Assembly (NCBI GenBank): GCA_018894105.1 | Contig: CM032128.1 | Location: forward strand, 26,683,299-26,747,298 | DNA length: 64,000 nucleotides | Reading direction: 5' to 3' | Source of the DNA: Jacaranda mimosifolia | Lineage: Eukaryota > Streptophyta > Magnoliopsida > Lamiales > Bignoniaceae | Shown here: positions 60,479 to 64,000 of the stretch, in pieces | Layout: every line of letters begins with the position of its first letter | Numbering within the stretch: position 1 is the stretch's first letter | The notes under the pieces: model-generated | The model's database searches: none | Told to the model about the DNA's origin: nothing | What the model saw: only the letters and a program-made list of their open reading frames with translations | Position numbers and translations under genes: made by a program

Positions 60479-63184
60479 ATGAAAATGCCGCCTAAGGGAG
60501 TTGTGTTGCATTGTCCAATAACTAGGAATGCTCCATCAAAGATGAATGAAGGCACTCAAAATCCTTCAACCACAAAAAATGTTAATCCCACACCTCTGTG
60601 CAAATCTCCACGTTTCACAAGAAATCAACTTTCAACTCTAGACGTGCCCACAACTAAAAGTACCACCAGTACAAGTAGAAAGTTGTTTCCTCTACCTTCA
60701 AAGCCTATGATAGTTGTAGATCCTTCCACATCTCCATATATGACTACGAGTCAGGCTGCTTTGTCTACAAACCAACAAGAATCTTCTTCAGCTGTCATTC
60801 AGATTCACCCTATAGCTACACACCACCAAGTAATTCCATATGTTACTAGGAGTGTTGTAGCTAATTAGTAGGCATCTCCAGCTATTTCAAATCCTCATGC
60901 CATGCCATCACCATCAATAGATGCACCATTGATTCCTCCATCATCATGTACTTAGCCACAAGAAGAGACTCAGTTTTAGGAACTCTACTCCCTGAAGAGG
61001 GTATTGGAGATATTGGAACTACAGATCCTACTCCGACCATAGGTTACATCTACATCAAATTAACTTTTTTTTAATTCATATAATTTATAATTGTGTCTAC
61101 TATTTTTATATTTGTATATTGGCAAATAAAAAATAGGTCCCACCAAAATAAGAGGTCGCGGTGCAAGCAAAGAAAAAGCAATAGAGAGAGAAATTGCAAA
61201 AAATGTAAGTGTTAGTACCTTTAATATGTTATGTGCATTATTTCAATGCGTTTACTTAAGTCTTCTTATTTATGATTTTATCAGGATAAGAGGCCGATCA
61301 AGAATGCTTCCCATTTGTCTAAGGGGATTGGTATTATTGTTTGCCATAGTCCTGAACTTGATTGGAAAACGTCATGGAAAAAAGTTCTAGAACATGATAA
61401 ATTGTCTGTGTATGCTGGACTACATGTAAGTTCATTACCTATTTGATAAAATTTTAAGTTTTCCATTTATTATATGCACATGGATGTTCATTATTTTAAT
61501 GATTAACTTTGTGTCTAATTTAATGTATTCCCATCAATGGTTTTCAATCAGAGGATGGAAGATTGATCATGTGGTCACAATGTATGTAGAGGACATATTT
61601 GTGGAGAGCTACAAGCATTATAAGGGAAGATAGAGTGAGCTATACAAGAAAATGGTTCAAAGTGGAGTGGATCCAAGAAGTGAGGTGCCTTTTGATTGGA
61701 TCCCACAAATTTTATTTTTTTAGCCGCTAAGATTTTGTTCTTTTTATTTTTTAGATGTTGATGTATTTCATTTTTACAAGTAGATGGGATAAATGCTTGA
61801 ATTTCTAAATGTTGGTTTGGTTTTGATTGTCATTTGATGTCATTTTTTGTTGAAATTTTTGTTAGTTTTCTTTTGTTAGATGCTGGAGTATTTGATATTT
61901 TTTTTTTTGTAAGTAGATGGGGTAAATGTTAGTTTACTTTTATTGGTTATTTGATGTAATTATTTGTTGCATAATTTTTATTATTTTTTGTTAATTGGAT
62001 GCTGATGTATTTTATTTTTGTAAGTAGATGGGACAAATGTTGGGATTCTAAATGTTAGATTAATTTTGTTGGTTATTTCATATAATTATTTGTTTCATGT
62101 AATTAAGATCAATGGAAGCCCTATTTCAGCATGAAAGTAATCCTAGTTTTAGCTTGAAACTTGGCTCAAACTCTATCTAGTTTCACCTTAGTTTTAGGAT
62201 GGGAGTAAAGTATAGGTTCAAGATGAAATTGACCTTAAACTAGAGAGATTTTCAGCTCAACTTCGAGGTGAAAATGAGGGTAGTTTTGAGGGCAATTTTG
62301 AGCTGAAACTGACCTAAGTGTGGTCAGTTTCAACTTGGTCAGTTTGAGCTTGAAATTGAGATTTAGTTTTCAATTTGACCTGAAATTTGCTATGTTTGGG
62401 CTCTAAGCCAAGGCGCACTTTAAAATATATCAAGTTGAAATTGACATAAGTTTGTTTTCTACATCTTCATATAATTATATGTAAATGTAGGAAAGGTTGA
62501 GGATCAATGTAAGAAATAGAGCACATATGCCATACTCTCATGCATCCGGATCTAAATCATTCACTATACGATTAATGGAGATGGTAATATATCATTTTAA
62601 TTTTCTTTTGTTTATATTTTATCTTGTCATTATATAAAGTTCGATACTAAAACTTCTACTTACAATTGTAAAGGAAAAATCAAAGTGTAGTGGACAATTT
62701 TGGAGCCACTCATATGAAGAAAGGTAGTAGAGAGTATGTGAATGCTAAACTGCAAACAAGCATGTGAGTTTGTGTCCTGTAATGAAATATCGCCTACATT
62801 TAAGTATCTACTTATATATATTTATGCTCATGACATAATGAAATGAGAAGAAGGAGGGATGAAGCACTAGAAGAAGGACTCCAGGAAGTTTCTGAGAGGT
62901 ACATTATTCAGGAGTCATTGGGCACACGAACGGGATATGAGAGAGGTATGGGTCATGGAGTTGTACTGCCTAAAGGCAGCAAGAAGATGAGACTTCAAGC
63001 TATAAAACTTCAATTAGTGAAGGAGAAATTGAGTGAAGTTGAAAATAACTTAGATAGTGCATTGGATCTCATCAAAACTCAACAAGTGCAATGCCAACAA
63101 CAAGCCGCAAAAATAGCAAGCCTTGAAGACAATCAGACCGAGCTGACGCAACTCTTGCTGGCATTGCAAGACAAACTCACTTGA
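60479..63184 (+). pseudogene. CACTA-associated Transposase_24-like (Ptta/En/Spm) gene, decayed
   Basis: Probable exons: 60479-60868 (starts MKMPPKG; Ser/Thr/Pro-rich, then more coding-like text after TAG codons), 61137-61204 (KIRGRGASKEKA), 61285-61425 (RPIKNASHLSKGIG), about 61553-61722 (YVEDIFVESYKHYKG, EVPFDW), 62491-62583 (RNRAHMPYSHASGSKSF), about 62680-62762 (GATHMKKGSREYVNAK) and about 62838-63184 (LGTRTGYERGMGHG, then a Gln-rich coiled coil and TGA at 63182). The HxxGSKSF block, the THxKKG..YVN block and the GYxRGxGHG block in that order are the Transposase_24 signature. In-frame TAG codons and one phase mismatch between the fifth and sixth exons argue against a working protein. It follows the TNP2 remnant in element A. 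The last exon is intact over 113 codons. Confidence 0.7.
61750..62100. repeat. Intronic tandem repeat, about 120-bp unit x 3
   Basis: Units begin with TTAGATGTTGATGTATTTCA (about 61753), TTAGATGCTGGAGTATTTGA (about 61878) and TTGGATGCTGATGTATTTTA (about 61995). Each contains AAGTAGATGGG. A following stretch (about 62120-62400) repeats AGCTGAAACT/AGTTTCA-type words. Confidence 0.7.
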
Positions 63185-64000
63185 AGGTAAGTATGTCCTT
63201 ATGATGCAATATGATTTACTTGAATTTTGTGTATATGGAATTTTGTGATATATGATAATCAAAATTAGGACTAACAAATTTATAGTTATGAACATTGAGG
63301 CCTTATATTGTTGTTTTATTCAATTGTTTGTCACTTGTCATGTGTAGAATGACTAGCTGAGTTGAATTAAGTTACAAGAATTATAATTTTCAGAATTTTA
63401 TCGTGCTTTATTTCAACATGTGAGTTATCATATATATAAATAATTGAGAGAACTTTTAGTTTGGAGATTATTATGGGCTTTTCCATTTAAAATCGTGTTA
63501 TTAAAAAAATATATAATATGTTACATACTGTTAAAACTCATTTGGTAATATAACTAACGAATTAAATGAAATGTCTTTTTATGTTCAATATTATCTTCTA
63601 TGATTTTTGTGTAGTTTATGTTGGACAAGAGATGGTATCATACAAATCTTTTATTGGGTATAGCAACTTCCTCCTATGAATTGTGCTATTATCTTTTGCA
63701 GCTTTTTTGATGTTATATTAAACCTTTGTTTTTCCTATGTACCATACTTATTCAATCTAAGAAAAAATAGATGTATAGTGATTGGTTAAACATATGTAAT
63801 ATCTAATTTGATATTCTCCATATTCACAGTATGTCGTGCAATCATTTTTTGTAGATTGTCGGAAGTAGCCCACTTTATGATGAAGTTGACGAGAATTAAG
63901 GAAGATGTTTTGCAAATCTCTTTTGTCACTTGAACGATAATAATTATTCAAAACTTAACGGTTTTGTTTGATTCATATACGCATTTGCTTATCATGGCTT
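63185..64000. other. Interior of element A, no feature recognised
   Basis: AT-rich sequence after the Transposase_24-like stop codon. No CACTA right terminus (TTTGTTGTAGTG-like) and no cluster of GTAACAAA motifs before the window ends, so the element continues beyond. Confidence 0.5.

Larger units (their letters stand above)
42066..64000 (+). mobile_element. CACTA (En/Spm) element A, right end outside the window
   Basis: The left terminus is CACTACAACAAATTGC at 42066, with subterminal TTGTTAC/GTAACAA repeats. On the plus strand it carries a decayed TNP2 transposase C-terminus (49576-50164) and then a Transposase_24-like gene (60479-63184), the usual two-gene order of plant CACTA elements. 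Element B (50165-60045) is inserted between them. Without B and the nested MITEs about 10 kb of A is visible. Its right terminus was not seen before 64000. Confidence 0.7.

Noticed and set aside
60237..60482. 81-codon Phe/Leu-rich ORF upstream of the Transposase_24-like gene
   Set aside because: T-rich DNA read as hydrophobic codons, no motif, and it overlaps the poly-T leader.
60479..63184. TAG read as a sense codon (stop-codon recoding)
   Set aside because: Plant nuclear genes use the standard code. The stops sit in a transposon with other decay signs, so mutation is the simpler reading.
1..64000. CRISPR arrays, bacterial defence systems or prophage
   Set aside because: The repeats are tandem without unique spacers, no cas-like or phage-like proteins appear, and introns, plant transposons and an SCPL gene mark the DNA as plant nuclear.

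Overview
The window is nuclear DNA of a flowering plant, most likely a dicot, although I would not name a genus. It is very AT-rich, has one intron-rich gene of a plant-specific subfamily at the left edge, and is otherwise filled with plant transposons: Ty3/gypsy LTR elements primed by initiator tRNA-Met, Mutator-like MITEs and CACTA (En/Spm) elements. I saw no rRNA, tRNA, CRISPR, bacterial or organellar genes.

Left end (1-6913): one apparently intact gene on the minus strand, a serine carboxypeptidase-like (SCPL) protein. I could follow 13 exons from ATG (6808) to TGA (1258). They sum to 1386 nt (461 codons plus stop) with no stop or frameshift. Signal peptide, oxyanion motif and the Ser-Asp-His triad are all present. 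One intron has a GC donor. A TATA box and a poly(A) signal lie at plausible distances.

Middle (about 6970-42065): a graveyard of one gypsy LTR family, with LTRs of 2.4-3.5 kb that begin TGTAACACCCC and end near GCGCTACA. The clearest element (7744-17275) has two LTRs of about 3.49 kb, a primer-binding site, a gag with a zinc knuckle and a polypurine tract, but no pol, so it is a TR-GAG type non-autonomous element. It sits inside an older solo LTR of the same family in the opposite orientation (7669-20360). Further copies start at 23857(-), 29697(+), 33644(+) and 40948(-). A Mutator-like MITE with a perfect 9-bp target duplication lies at 38694-39507.

Right part (42066-64000): a CACTA element (A) starts at 42066 and runs past the window end. 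It carries the decayed C-terminus of a TNP2-type transposase (49576-50164) and, further on, a Transposase_24-like (Ptta/En/Spm) gene (60479-63184). A second CACTA element of the same family (B, 50165-60045, TTC target duplication) has jumped in backwards between them. Because B is inverted relative to A, the left end of A and the right end of B form a large interrupted inverted repeat. B holds a conspicuous GC-rich tandem array (50706-51900) in otherwise extremely AT-rich DNA.

How it fits together: only the SCPL gene looks like a working host gene. Everything else is nested mobile DNA in which the order of insertion can be read. I did not find a convincing undescribed biological system. The strongest items for a second look are the CACTA-in-CACTA structure with its GC-rich array, the gag-only retroelement, and the MITE family with GC-rich cores.
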